From positions 1 to 36,120 of the forward strand of contig PNLP01000067.1 in the NCBI GenBank assembly GCA_013823135.1: a DNA stretch of 36,120 nt, in the 5' to 3' direction. Below the pieces are notes generated by a model. That model had not been told where the DNA came from, made no database searches, and saw only the letters and a list, made by a program, of their open reading frames with translations. Positions 30,363-36,120 of the stretch are shown piece after piece. Positions within the stretch are counted from its first letter, which is position 1. Each line of letters opens with the position of its first letter. Source of the stretch: Planctomycetaceae bacterium. GTDB taxonomy: Bacteria > Planctomycetota > Planctomycetia > Gemmatales > Gemmataceae. The position numbers and the translations under genes are program-made.

Positions 30363-30800
30363 TCACGCGGTCGGCGGCGTCTTCGGCTTCGGGCGAACCT
30401 CGGACCAGAACAACTCGCGGCCGCCGGCGTACACCTCACTGGCCCGGAAGTCGTGCAACTTCGGTTGCTCGCCGGGTTCTAGGGTCCAGGCGTCAAGGTT
30501 CACGAAGAACAGGCCGTTGAGGTAGCCGATGCGGGCGTCCGAGATACGCACCTTCGGCTGCCCCGGCCGCATCTGGAAGCGATACTCCTCGACCCCTTCC
30601 AGCCGTAGCACCAACCGCACGGCCTTGGCTTCGACCGCAGGGGTTTTCGCCGCCTCGTGGACCGTCAGGTGGAACTCGACGGCCACCTGTTTCGCCTTGG
30701 GATATTGCATCCGAACGCGACGGAGGCGGCCGCCGGTGAGCCGATATTTCCGCAAGAACGCGGCAACGTCTTGCGGGGTCATGCGAGTCGAATCGGGCAT
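30363..30800 (-). CDS. Conserved-looking small protein of unknown function
   Basis: The 145-residue product is cytosolic (no signal or membrane span) and alternates basic and beta-rich segments: FLRKYRLTGGRLRRVRMQYP, KQVAVEFHLTVHEAA, AVRLVLRLEGVEEYRFQMRP, then RIGYLNGLFFVNLDAW. It ends in a Pro/Lys tail. I do not recognise the family. The start is uncertain: ATG at 30800 is used, ATG at 30782 is possible, and the ribosome site is weak. It follows the Dabb-domain gene on the same strand with a 60-base gap, so the two may be cotranscribed. Confidence 0.65.
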   Translation of the reverse strand: MPDSTRMTPQDVAAFLRKYRLTGGRLRRVRMQYPKAKQVAVEFHLTVHEAAKTPAVEAKAVRLVLRLEGVEEYRFQMRPGQPKVRISDARIGYLNGLFFVNLDAWTLEPGEQPKLHDFRASEVYAGGRELFWSEVRPKPKTPPTA

Positions 30801-30860
30801 GGTGGATGTCGGTAAACGACTGGGAGTGTGGGGCACGGAAATGAGCCCCGTGTTCCCATT

Positions 30861-31175
30861 CTACACGAGCGAATCGAACACGCGAACGGAGGCCCAGTTC
30901 GCTTTGTTCTCGTCGATGAACTTGTTGTGCGTCGGGTCGTCCTGGTAGGCGTCGTGCGCGGCCTTGTCCACGAACACGAGGTGAAGACCCACGTCCCAGT
31001 CGCAGACGTTCACCGGGCGGTTCAGTTCGGCACACAGCGGCCCGGCGGCGAAGAACACGATCCCCGGTTGCACGTTCAGGTACTTCTTGCACGCCGCGAC
31101 GAGTGCATCGACCTTTTCGGGCGTGGAATCCTTGAGCTTGAAGAACACGTTGTGTGCGAGTCGCGGCGTGGACAT
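30861..31175 (-). CDS. Dabb-family (stress-responsive alpha/beta barrel) protein
   Basis: The 104-residue protein matches the dimeric ferredoxin-like Dabb family: a start with LAHNVFFKLKDSTPEKVDAL, a central GIVFFAAGPLC, then DVGLHLVFVDKAAHDAYQDDPTH and a closing FIDENKANWASVRVFDSLV. The pattern HxVxFKL near the start and HxxF near residue 95 is typical. Members bind or modify small molecules, and the biochemical role varies, including some polyketide cyclases. ATG at 31175. It is divergent from the lipoate ligase-like gene with 76 bases between starts, room for both promoters. Confidence 0.9.
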   Translation of the reverse strand: MSTPRLAHNVFFKLKDSTPEKVDALVAACKKYLNVQPGIVFFAAGPLCAELNRPVNVCDWDVGLHLVFVDKAAHDAYQDDPTHNKFIDENKANWASVRVFDSLV

Positions 31176-31251
31176 GGGGAGGAACCTCGGTACGAGTAGA
31201 AATATAGGTGTACCTTGGGATACGCCCCAACCACCGACTGGTCAACGCCCG

Positions 31252-31968
31252 ATGCGCTTGCTCGACCTCACGCTGCCGAGCCCTGCCGAGAACCTCGCGC
31301 TCGACGAAGCCCTGTTGCTCGCCGCAGAGGAAGGCGACGGCGGAGAGGTTCTGCGCCTCTGGGAACTGCCGTCGCTCGCGGTCGTTGTCGGCTCGGGGGG
31401 CTCCGTCGAGATTGACGTGAACATCGCCGCGTGCGAGGCGGATGGCATCCCGATTCACCGGCGTGCCAGTGGTGGCGGCACCGTGCTCCTCGGGCCGAGT
31501 TGCCTCTGCTACAGCGTCGTGATTGCGTGCGAGCGAATGCCAGGGTTGAATGACATCCGCGCGTCGAACCGGTACGTTCTGGGGCGTGTCCTGCGATCGC
31601 TGCGAGGAATCGTTCCCGATGCTGTCGTGGAAGGAACCAGCGACCTCGCCGTGAACGGTCGCAAGTTCTCGGGGAACGCCCAGCAGCGGAAACGCCGACA
31701 CTTCCTCCATCACGGAACGCTGCTCTGCGGCAGTGACCTCACGCTCGTTCCAAAGTATCTGAACGCACCCGAACGCCAGCCCGATTACCGCCGGGATCGA
31801 CCGCACACCGAATTCGTGATGAACCTGCCCGCAACCGTCGCGGCGGTCAAGCGCCTGCTCGTCGAGGAATGGCAAACCGAAGGGGAGTACGAACCGGTGC
31901 CGGATGATGTGGTGCAGCGGCTTGTCGAGGAGAAGTATTCACGCCACGAGTGGAACCGGCGACGCTAA
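31252..31968 (+). CDS. Lipoate-protein ligase A family protein
   Basis: The 238-residue protein has the biotin/lipoate ligase fold with the lipoate family signatures: NLALDEALLL near the start, HRRASGGGTVLLGPSCLCYS (about 64-83), and NGRKFSGNAQQRKRRHFLHH followed by GTLL (about 136-159), including the conserved Lys. It would attach lipoate or octanoate to the lysine of E2 or GcvH proteins. It is shorter than E. coli LplA (lacks the C-terminal accessory domain), like LplA2/LipM or LipL-type proteins, so transferase activity is an alternative. ATG at 31252 is chosen because conserved sequence starts there. The 3' end overlaps the convergent minus-strand gene by four bases. Confidence 0.88.
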   Translation: MRLLDLTLPSPAENLALDEALLLAAEEGDGGEVLRLWELPSLAVVVGSGGSVEIDVNIAACEADGIPIHRRASGGGTVLLGPSCLCYSVVIACERMPGLNDIRASNRYVLGRVLRSLRGIVPDAVVEGTSDLAVNGRKFSGNAQQRKRRHFLHHGTLLCGSDLTLVPKYLNAPERQPDYRRDRPHTEFVMNLPATVAAVKRLLVEEWQTEGEYEPVPDDVVQRLVEEKYSRHEWNRRR

Positions 31969-32399
31969 ACCTCGGGGATTTCGATATCGTCGAGCGGATC
32001 GCTGGCGTCGCTCTCGGTCGGTGCGGATCGCGCCAGGGAACGGACTTCGTCCCAGTTCACAAGCGAGAAGACCTCATCCATTGCCTGCACGACGCCAAGC
32101 AGGGATGCGGACGCCATCTCGAAGTTGGTGTGGGGGGAGAACTCCCGGAAATGTGCGGCGAAGTAGTCGGCCGCGCGACGCAGCTTCGACTGCTTCCCCT
32201 TCAATCGACGGAGAAACTCGGCGATGTCGCCGCGCTGGTGGGCGGGTTCGACGGCGCGGATGCTATCGTAGAGCGTCCGCGGCACGTCGAGCATATCCTC
32301 GTTTTCCTGGATCTCGTCCGCGTGTTTGAGGAACGTGCGGATCATCCAGGCGTGCGCGAGGATCGTGTTCAGTCGGCCAACGGCCTCATCGGGACTCAT
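31965..32399 (-). CDS. Small helical protein of unknown function
   Basis: The 144-residue protein is almost all helix, with no signal peptide or membrane span: TILAHAWMIRTFLKHADEIQ, then DVPRTLYDSIRAVEPAHQRG, then KLRRAADYFAAHFREFSPHT, and an acidic tail (ASDPLDDIEIPEV). I do not recognise a family. The start overlaps the membrane-protein stop (TCAT, 32396-32399), so the two are translationally coupled and probably act together. It converges on the lipoate ligase-like gene with a four-base overlap. Confidence 0.72.
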   Translation of the reverse strand: MSPDEAVGRLNTILAHAWMIRTFLKHADEIQENEDMLDVPRTLYDSIRAVEPAHQRGDIAEFLRRLKGKQSKLRRAADYFAAHFREFSPHTNFEMASASLLGVVQAMDEVFSLVNWDEVRSLARSAPTESDASDPLDDIEIPEV

Positions 32400-33001
32400 G
32401 ACTCACTCGGCGCGGGGTTTACCGGCGGCGGCGGAGGTTTCGGGCCACCCTTCGCGGCTTCCACCTCTTCCTTCGACATTAACACGAGGAACGTGCCGAG
32501 TGCCACGAACAAGATGCCCAGCGGCAGCTTCCAGCCCGGCATCTCGAAGTCGAAGTGCCACGGCTCTCCCGGCTTCGGGTGCCACAAGAGGCTCAGCAGG
32601 GTGTTGATCGCCGGGGCGAGCGAGAAGATGAGCGGTGCGATGTACATGCGGTACGTCGCCGGGTTCACCCCGTCGAGCTTCGCCTGATCCACCGCGGCCT
32701 TGCTGGCGAAGATCACGCAGATCGCGCCGACGGCACCCGCAACACCGGCCAGGCCGCTGAACACGAGGCCGTTCGTCTTCCACTCGGGGCGAGCGTCTTC
32801 CCGCAGGCTCATCAGCACCAGTGGAATGACCACGCCCATGAAGAAGTACGCGCCGCCGACGCACAGGATGGACGCTAGCCGACCGCCGATGGTGCCGGGC
32901 TTCGTGGTGAGTTCCGTGCCGCCGTAAAAGATGATGGGGACGTAGGTTCCCCAGGCGAGACCGGCCAGGATCACGTAGCCCCACCACGGGATGTTATTCA
33001 T
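32396..33001 (-). CDS. Polytopic membrane protein, possibly transporter-like
   Basis: The 201-residue protein has about five hydrophobic spans: 7-26 (YVILAGLAWGTYVPIIFYG), 42-64, 80-98, 119-139 and 157-174. They are joined by short loops, and the C-terminus is Pro-rich and charged. The Gly-rich small-residue spans recall half of a drug/metabolite-transporter fold, but it is too short for a full ten-span member and I assign no substrate. AGAGG precedes the ATG at 33001. The downstream soluble helical gene starts inside its stop codon, suggesting a membrane protein with a dedicated partner. Confidence 0.78.
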   Translation of the reverse strand: MNNIPWWGYVILAGLAWGTYVPIIFYGGTELTTKPGTIGGRLASILCVGGAYFFMGVVIPLVLMSLREDARPEWKTNGLVFSGLAGVAGAVGAICVIFASKAAVDQAKLDGVNPATYRMYIAPLIFSLAPAINTLLSLLWHPKPGEPWHFDFEMPGWKLPLGILFVALGTFLVLMSKEEVEAAKGGPKPPPPPVNPAPSES

Positions 33002-33026
33002 TGTGAACCTCTACAAATGCGGAATG

Positions 33027-33094
33027 CGGAATGCGGAGTTCGGAGTGCGAAATGAAGAGCTGGCTTCATTCCGCACTCCGAACTCCGCATTCCG
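33027..33094. repeat. 31-bp inverted repeat next to tRNA-Glu
   Basis: Arms 33027-33057 and 33064-33094 are reverse complements with one mismatch and a six-base loop. The arms are themselves made of GCGGAAT/GCGGAGT words. It lies just downstream of the tRNA (minus strand) and upstream of the membrane-protein start. On the minus strand it may also stop tRNA transcription; on the plus strand it ends in a T-tract. Confidence 0.85.
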
Positions 33095-33106
33095 CATTTT
33101 TAGGAA

Positions 33107-33179
33107 TGACCCTGCGGAGATTCGAACTCCGGTTCCTGCCTTGAAAGGGCAGTGTCCTAGGCCACTAGACGACAGGGCC
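33107..33179 (-). tRNA. tRNA-Glu (anticodon UUC)
   Basis: On the minus strand it folds as a standard cloverleaf: acceptor GGCCCTG with CAGGGTC (one G-U), a D-loop with AGTGGCCTAGGA, anticodon stem CTGCC/GGCAG with loop CTTTCAA, and a T-arm with GTTCGAATC. The anticodon TTC occupies 33145-33143. The discriminator base is A, and no encoded CCA follows (next bases are TTC). The D-loop and anticodon region match bacterial tRNA-Glu as I know it. Confidence 0.95.
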
Positions 33180-33454
33180 ATGTCGGCGGCACCGCCAAGG
33201 ACACTACATTTCTAGGAGTGGTTCGCTGGAGTGGCAACGGTAAGTGCTCGTTGTTTGTCGGGAGTTATTGATTCCGTAGGAGTTGCGGAACGCGAGTTGT
33301 GGAAACAGTGGTCGCGGCTGTAGAATTTCCCGCAAGCCGCAGGAACCGTGCCAGTAAGTCGCGCGCCCTGTGTGCGGTATTCTCCCGTGTGTACAATGTC
33401 CCAAGAATCGCCCGCAGATTGCGGTAGCCGTTTCTCATTTGCCAAGGATAGACC

Positions 33455-33787
33455 ATGGCCAGCCAGAACGTGATCCAACTGACCGAGAGCAACTGGAACG
33501 AACACATCAACAGCGGAACGCTGGTGGTCGCCGACTTCTGGGCACCGTGGTGCGGACCGTGCCGCGCGCTGTCACCGACCATCGACAAGGTCGCCGACCA
33601 GTTCGCCGGCAAGGTGAAGGTCGGCAAGTTGAACGTGGACGAAAACCCGAACATCGCCGTCAAGTACGACGTGATGACGATCCCCCGCATCCTGTTCTTC
33701 AAGGGCGGCGACACCCCCGTCCACCAGGAAGTCGGCGTGATCTCCCCGGAAGAACTCGGCCGCCTGATCACCCAACACCAGGGGTGA
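33455..33787 (+). CDS. trxA: Thioredoxin
   Basis: The 110-residue thioredoxin has the active site WCGPC (Cys33, Cys36) in VVADFWAPWCGPCRALSP, the cis-proline segment MTIPRILFF (about 73-81), and the conserved VDENPNIAVKYDV. The length is that of a classic single-domain cytosolic thioredoxin with no signal peptide. It would reduce disulfides in enzymes such as ribonucleotide reductase and peroxiredoxins, using electrons from thioredoxin reductase (not in the window). It is monocistronic: a terminator follows and a 275-base gap with no visible gene separates it from the divergent tRNA. Ribosome site is weak (AAGGA about 13 bases upstream). Confidence 0.97.
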   Translation: MASQNVIQLTESNWNEHINSGTLVVADFWAPWCGPCRALSPTIDKVADQFAGKVKVGKLNVDENPNIAVKYDVMTIPRILFFKGGDTPVHQEVGVISPEELGRLITQHQG

Positions 33788-33811
33788 TCGACGCACCGCA
33801 GAAGTGAAGCG

Positions 33812-33839
33812 ACGCCCCGGAACGGGTGTTCCGGGGCGT
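33812..33839 (+). terminator. Terminator of the thioredoxin gene
   Basis: A perfect 12-bp stem (33812-33823 with 33828-33839) and a GGGT loop lie 24 bases after the stop codon, followed by ATCTCGTTT. It is a strong hairpin with a weak T-tract and could serve both converging genes. Confidence 0.8.
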
Positions 33840-33874
33840 ATCTCGTTTCAGCGAGCATCGCGCTTGGAGTCGCC

Positions 33875-34511
33875 TTACTCCCGCCCCTCGACCACGATCG
33901 GCTCGACAACGATTGGCGCGGGAAGTGGGTTCTCGGCCCGGTCCGGGTCGTAGTCGAGCCGGAATGGCTTGTCCGCTCGGATGAGCGTCCGCAAAGCGTC
34001 CGGGAATGAGTCGCCGAGGTGCCACATGAGGTTGTCGAACGTCAGGTATGTCTCGCCGTCCGGGGCAAGGAGCAACATTCCGGGGTTGGTGGCGAGCCAC
34101 CCGAGCGGAGAGAGTGGGGTGCCCCGCCACGCCTGCCAATCGCGGACGCGGGGGAACTCCGCGTCCGCCGCAAGGTAGGGATTGAAAATGATGTCATCCG
34201 TGGCGAACAGGCCGTCGGGGGGCGACGGGGGCGGGTGGATGGTGAGCCCGCCGAACTCGCGGAGCACGGCCAAGGCCCAATGCCCTTCAGTTAGGGACGG
34301 CTGTTCACTGCTTTGTCGCCGTAAGTCGTTATTTCGCAACGCCAGGGACCGCGGTGAGCGCCTTAACTGAAGGGCATTGGGCCAAGGCCAACTCGTGGAA
34401 CACGAACCCCTGGGGTTCGAGCACGCTGGTCCACGGGTCCGTCGGTGCCGAACGCCCCGGGAACCACCCGCTGGCGCGTAAAATTTCGGTCGTTGCGTCG
34501 TCGAAGGTCAA
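33875..34511 (-). pseudogene. SUKH-3-like immunity protein gene disrupted by a MITE
   Basis: Two broken frames together make one protein. The 5' part (from a TTG at 34511 with GGAGG upstream) encodes LRASGWFPGRSAPT and VFHELALA. The 3' part resumes with VLREFGGLTI and runs to the stop at 33875. If one copy of the 10-bp duplication plus the 102-bp element is removed, the halves join in frame as HELALAVLREFGG, giving 174 residues. GW-PGR at the start and the FGGL strand match SUKH-3 proteins, a family of immunity proteins in bacterial polymorphic toxin systems. The insertion adds 112 bp (not a multiple of three), so the gene is inactive unless excised. It lies downstream of the tandem paralogues on the same strand. 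Confidence 0.85.
34268..34389. mobile_element. 102-bp MITE with 10-bp target duplication
   Basis: The element spans about 34278-34379, with terminal inverted repeats CAATGCCCTTCAGTTA and its complement (16 bp, or 20 if shared flanking bases count). GGCCAAGGCC flanks it on both sides (34268-34277 and 34380-34389). It has no coding capacity, so a transposase elsewhere must have moved it. Target length and end sequence recall IS4-type elements, but the family is not established. The exact duplication boundary is ambiguous by a few bases because the target is partly palindromic. Confidence 0.85.
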
Positions 34512-34545
34512 TATCGGTTTTCCCTCCGGGGTGGGGCGTTGCAGG

Positions 34546-34953
34546 CTACTTCTTCTCGGCGTCGGTCTTGTACGTGAACTTCAGCTCGACCCGCTTGCCG
34601 TCCGGGACGCTCCGGGTGATACGATCTACCAGTCGGAGTACGAGCACGCCCGAGGTGTCCGTCGGATTGTCCAGGTCAATCCGAAGCCGGACGAAGTCCT
34701 GCGTCTTCAGCTCTTTGGCGACGAGTAAACCCGGGTCGATCTGCCCGAACGGATTTACCCCACTCCGGAACTGCCCCTTGGCGTCCATCGTCACAACGGC
34801 CGTCGGTATGGGCTTCTTCGGGTCTTCGACGAACTTGCCGTTGCCGATCTCGACCACCACCTCGACAACCTTCTTCTCCGCCTTCTTCGGTTCCGGGGCA
34901 GGTTGGGTCGCGGCGAGCCAGCCGCCGACAATCGTGGTAACGAATACGAGCAC
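34546..34953 (-). CDS. Exported or membrane-anchored protein, paralogue of the next gene
   Basis: The 135-residue protein starts at a GTG (34953) with a perfect AAAGGAGG site. An N-terminal hydrophobic stretch (MLVFVTTIVGGWLAA) is followed by a Lys/Glu/Pro linker and a beta-rich domain: VVEVVVEIGNGKFVEDPKKP, AVVTMDAKGQF, FGQIDPGLLVAKELKTQDFV, DLDNPTDTSGVLVLRLVDRI, and GKRVELKFTY. The same order of motifs is found in the neighbouring gene at 34993-35391, so they are tandem duplicates. No known family. It lies between that paralogue (39 bases) and the SUKH-3 pseudogene (34 bases), probably in one transcript. Confidence 0.8.
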   Translation of the reverse strand: MLVFVTTIVGGWLAATQPAPEPKKAEKKVVEVVVEIGNGKFVEDPKKPIPTAVVTMDAKGQFRSGVNPFGQIDPGLLVAKELKTQDFVRLRIDLDNPTDTSGVLVLRLVDRITRSVPDGKRVELKFTYKTDAEKK

Positions 34954-34992
34954 GGCAACCCTCCTTTGAAACTCGGACAGGTTCGCAGTTTG

Positions 34993-35391
34993 CTACCCTT
35001 TCTTGACGACAGCCGAGTAAGTGAACGTCAATTCAACTCGCTTGCCGGCCTTGACGCTGTTGCTGATCCGGTCGATCACCTGGAGGATGAGGGTGGCCCG
35101 AGTCTCATCTGGGTTGTCGATGTCGATCTGGAGCCGCATGAAGTCCTCGGTCTTCAGTGTGTCGGCAACGAGTTCCCCCGGGTCGATCCGCCCGAACAAC
35201 ACCCCATCACTCCAAAATCCCCCTTTGGCGTCCATCCCCACAACGAGCGGCAAAACGCGGGCTTTGGGGTTCTCTTTGACCGTGCCGTTGCCGATGACGA
35301 GCTTGACACTCGTCGAAACCCGCTCCTCGTCACACGACGAGATAGTAGCAGTCGCGAATAGCAGGGTACCAACGGTGAGCAACAGCATCAT
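34993..35391 (-). CDS. Putative lipoprotein, tandem paralogue
   Basis: The 132-residue protein has a hydrophobic start ending ATISSC, a possible lipobox. The mature domain is the same beta-rich fold as the 34546-34953 product: VKLVIGNGTVKENPKARVLP, VVGMDAKGGF, FGRIDPGELVADTLKTEDF, DIDNPDETRATLILQVIDRI, GKRVELTFTY. Identity with the paralogue looks close to half over the shared domain, judged by eye. The ATG at 35391 has GAGGTG upstream; the preceding codon is GTG. It starts 20 bases after the 35411-36016 gene ends, so the three are probably cotranscribed. Confidence 0.8.
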   Translation of the reverse strand: MMLLLTVGTLLFATATISSCDEERVSTSVKLVIGNGTVKENPKARVLPLVVGMDAKGGFWSDGVLFGRIDPGELVADTLKTEDFMRLQIDIDNPDETRATLILQVIDRISNSVKAGKRVELTFTYSAVVKKG

Positions 35392-35410
35392 CACACATCA
35401 CCTCATCCGT

Positions 35411-36016
35411 TCACTTTAATGGGTTGGCGACCTTGATGGGCTTCGTTCGGGCGTGGTCTTGGTAGGCCCAGACCCACTCGTCGGCGTTGACATCGGCCGG
35501 GAAGTCGAGCTTCCCGGGGCCGCTCTTATCCATCGACACGACGGGGGCGGACCACTTGCCTTCCTTGTCCTTCGTGACGGTAATGCTCCACTGAACGGTG
35601 TATAAAATCTCCTTCTGATGCACGAGGTACGTCCGAGCCTTGAAGGTCTGCGAAGTGAAATCGCTTTCATTCCCCTTATAGAAACCCGGGGCATCGTACA
35701 TTGCGATCGCGTGGCCAGCGCCGGAGGCACCTCGCACTGCGGGTGCTCTTTGCTCGTAGAGTGCAGAGTTCCTCGTGGCTGAGTCAACTATCCACTGCCC
35801 CTGACCGTAGTAATACGTTTCCACATTCCTGAGGTTAGCACTTAATCTCCCCGTGCGGATTGTGTCACTATATTGCGGACCCGGAGGGAACGTTCCCGTC
35901 CGTGTGATAAATTGAACCCACTTTAGATCCTGCATCACGGCCTGGTTGCTGGTAGTCGCAACGAGTGAGATCGCAGCGCCGTTCGGAGTACGAATCCCCT
36001 CGCTGTCGGTCTTCAA
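35411..36016 (-). CDS. Unidentified protein with uncertain start, possibly truncated
   Basis: The frame is open from 36028 to the stop at 35411. TTG at 36016 is the only near-5' start and lacks a ribosome site; ATG at 35935 gives a shorter 174-residue version. The product is beta-rich with no signal peptide: DLKWVQFITRTGTFPPGPQY, a Tyr-rich segment NVETYYYGQGQWIVDSATRN, KARTYLVHQKEILYTVQWSI and VNADEWVWAYQD near the end. The first 27 residues (EGIRTPNGAAISLVATTSN) read like the interior of a larger protein, so a frameshifted or clipped gene is possible. It is followed within 20 bases by the tandem paralogues. No function assigned. Confidence 0.6.
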   Translation of the reverse strand: MKTDSEGIRTPNGAAISLVATTSNQAVMQDLKWVQFITRTGTFPPGPQYSDTIRTGRLSANLRNVETYYYGQGQWIVDSATRNSALYEQRAPAVRGASGAGHAIAMYDAPGFYKGNESDFTSQTFKARTYLVHQKEILYTVQWSITVTKDKEGKWSAPVVSMDKSGPGKLDFPADVNADEWVWAYQDHARTKPIKVANPLK

Positions 36017-36120
36017 ATCAAGTGTGCCCTATAGGGAATGTTGTCCGCTTATCGGCGGAAAATTGGTGGTGGAATTGACCTCCTCCGGTACTGAAGATAC
36101 CCACGCAGTTCGAGCGTGAG
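36017..36120. other. Right-edge sequence, possible 3' end of another minus-strand gene
   Basis: On the minus strand a frame is open from the window edge to a TAA at 36051-36049 (23 codons, LTLELRGYLQYRRRS and on). It could be the tail of a gene outside the window, but it is too short to judge. Confidence 0.2.

Noticed and set aside
36049..36120. Gene tail at the right edge
   Set aside because: Only 23 codons are visible, with no recognisable motif; kept as a low-confidence note only.

Overview
This window looks like a chromosomal segment from a planctomycete, most likely of the Gemmata group (Gemmataceae). The evidence is high GC, a TIGR03067-type lipoprotein, a Hanks-type kinase with a membrane-embedded C-terminus, an exported PQQ-type propeller protein, a left-edge gene of a type I recall only from Gemmata relatives, and a very high density of palindromic repeats. 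The assignment rests on gene families and repeat style; no rRNA is present.

Layout. 1-2131: 5'-proximal part of a planctomycete-type hypothetical gene (runs off the edge), a terminator, and rho. 2815-7370: a small exported protein, a membrane Ser/Thr kinase, a lipoprotein and a HpcH/HpaI-type aldolase. 7440-8225: a zinc-ribbon membrane protein. 8352-22626: a minus-strand cluster of six genes. In transcription order these are a 2550-residue polyketide/secondary-lipid synthase (two NMO-like flavin barrels, KS, AT, one ACP, KR), an AT-DH protein with a degenerate phosphopantetheinyl-transferase-like tail, a free ACP, an alpha/beta hydrolase, and a MacB/FtsX-type permease with its ATPase. Divergent from it lie a lipoprotein related to SppA that lacks both catalytic residues and a Rieske oxygenase. 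25693-26628 is a gene-free repeat cluster. 26629-33001 holds an FHA protein, an unpaired addiction-module antitoxin coupled to a lipoprotein, a SAM-methyltransferase-like protein, a PQQ propeller protein plus a relic of a second copy, a Dabb protein, a lipoate ligase-like protein and small conserved proteins. Then come tRNA-Glu(UUC) and thioredoxin. The right end has a SUKH-3-like gene broken by a 102-bp MITE with a 10-bp target duplication, two tandem paralogous exported proteins and an unidentified protein.

How the genes may work together. The synthase, AT-DH protein, free ACP, hydrolase and ABC exporter are co-directional, with 4-bp and 8-bp overlaps or short gaps at most junctions. They form a plausible unit that builds, releases and exports a polyketide or unusual lipid. 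The set resembles PfaA/PfaD-type PUFA synthases but has one ACP instead of a tandem array, no KS-CLF protein, and the enoyl reductase fused at the N-terminus.

A second theme is repeat invasion of genes. Palindromic or simple repeats are translated in frame inside the kinase catalytic domain and in several linkers of both megasynthase proteins, and appear to supply the last codons of the kinase. The SUKH-3 gene shows the destructive version.
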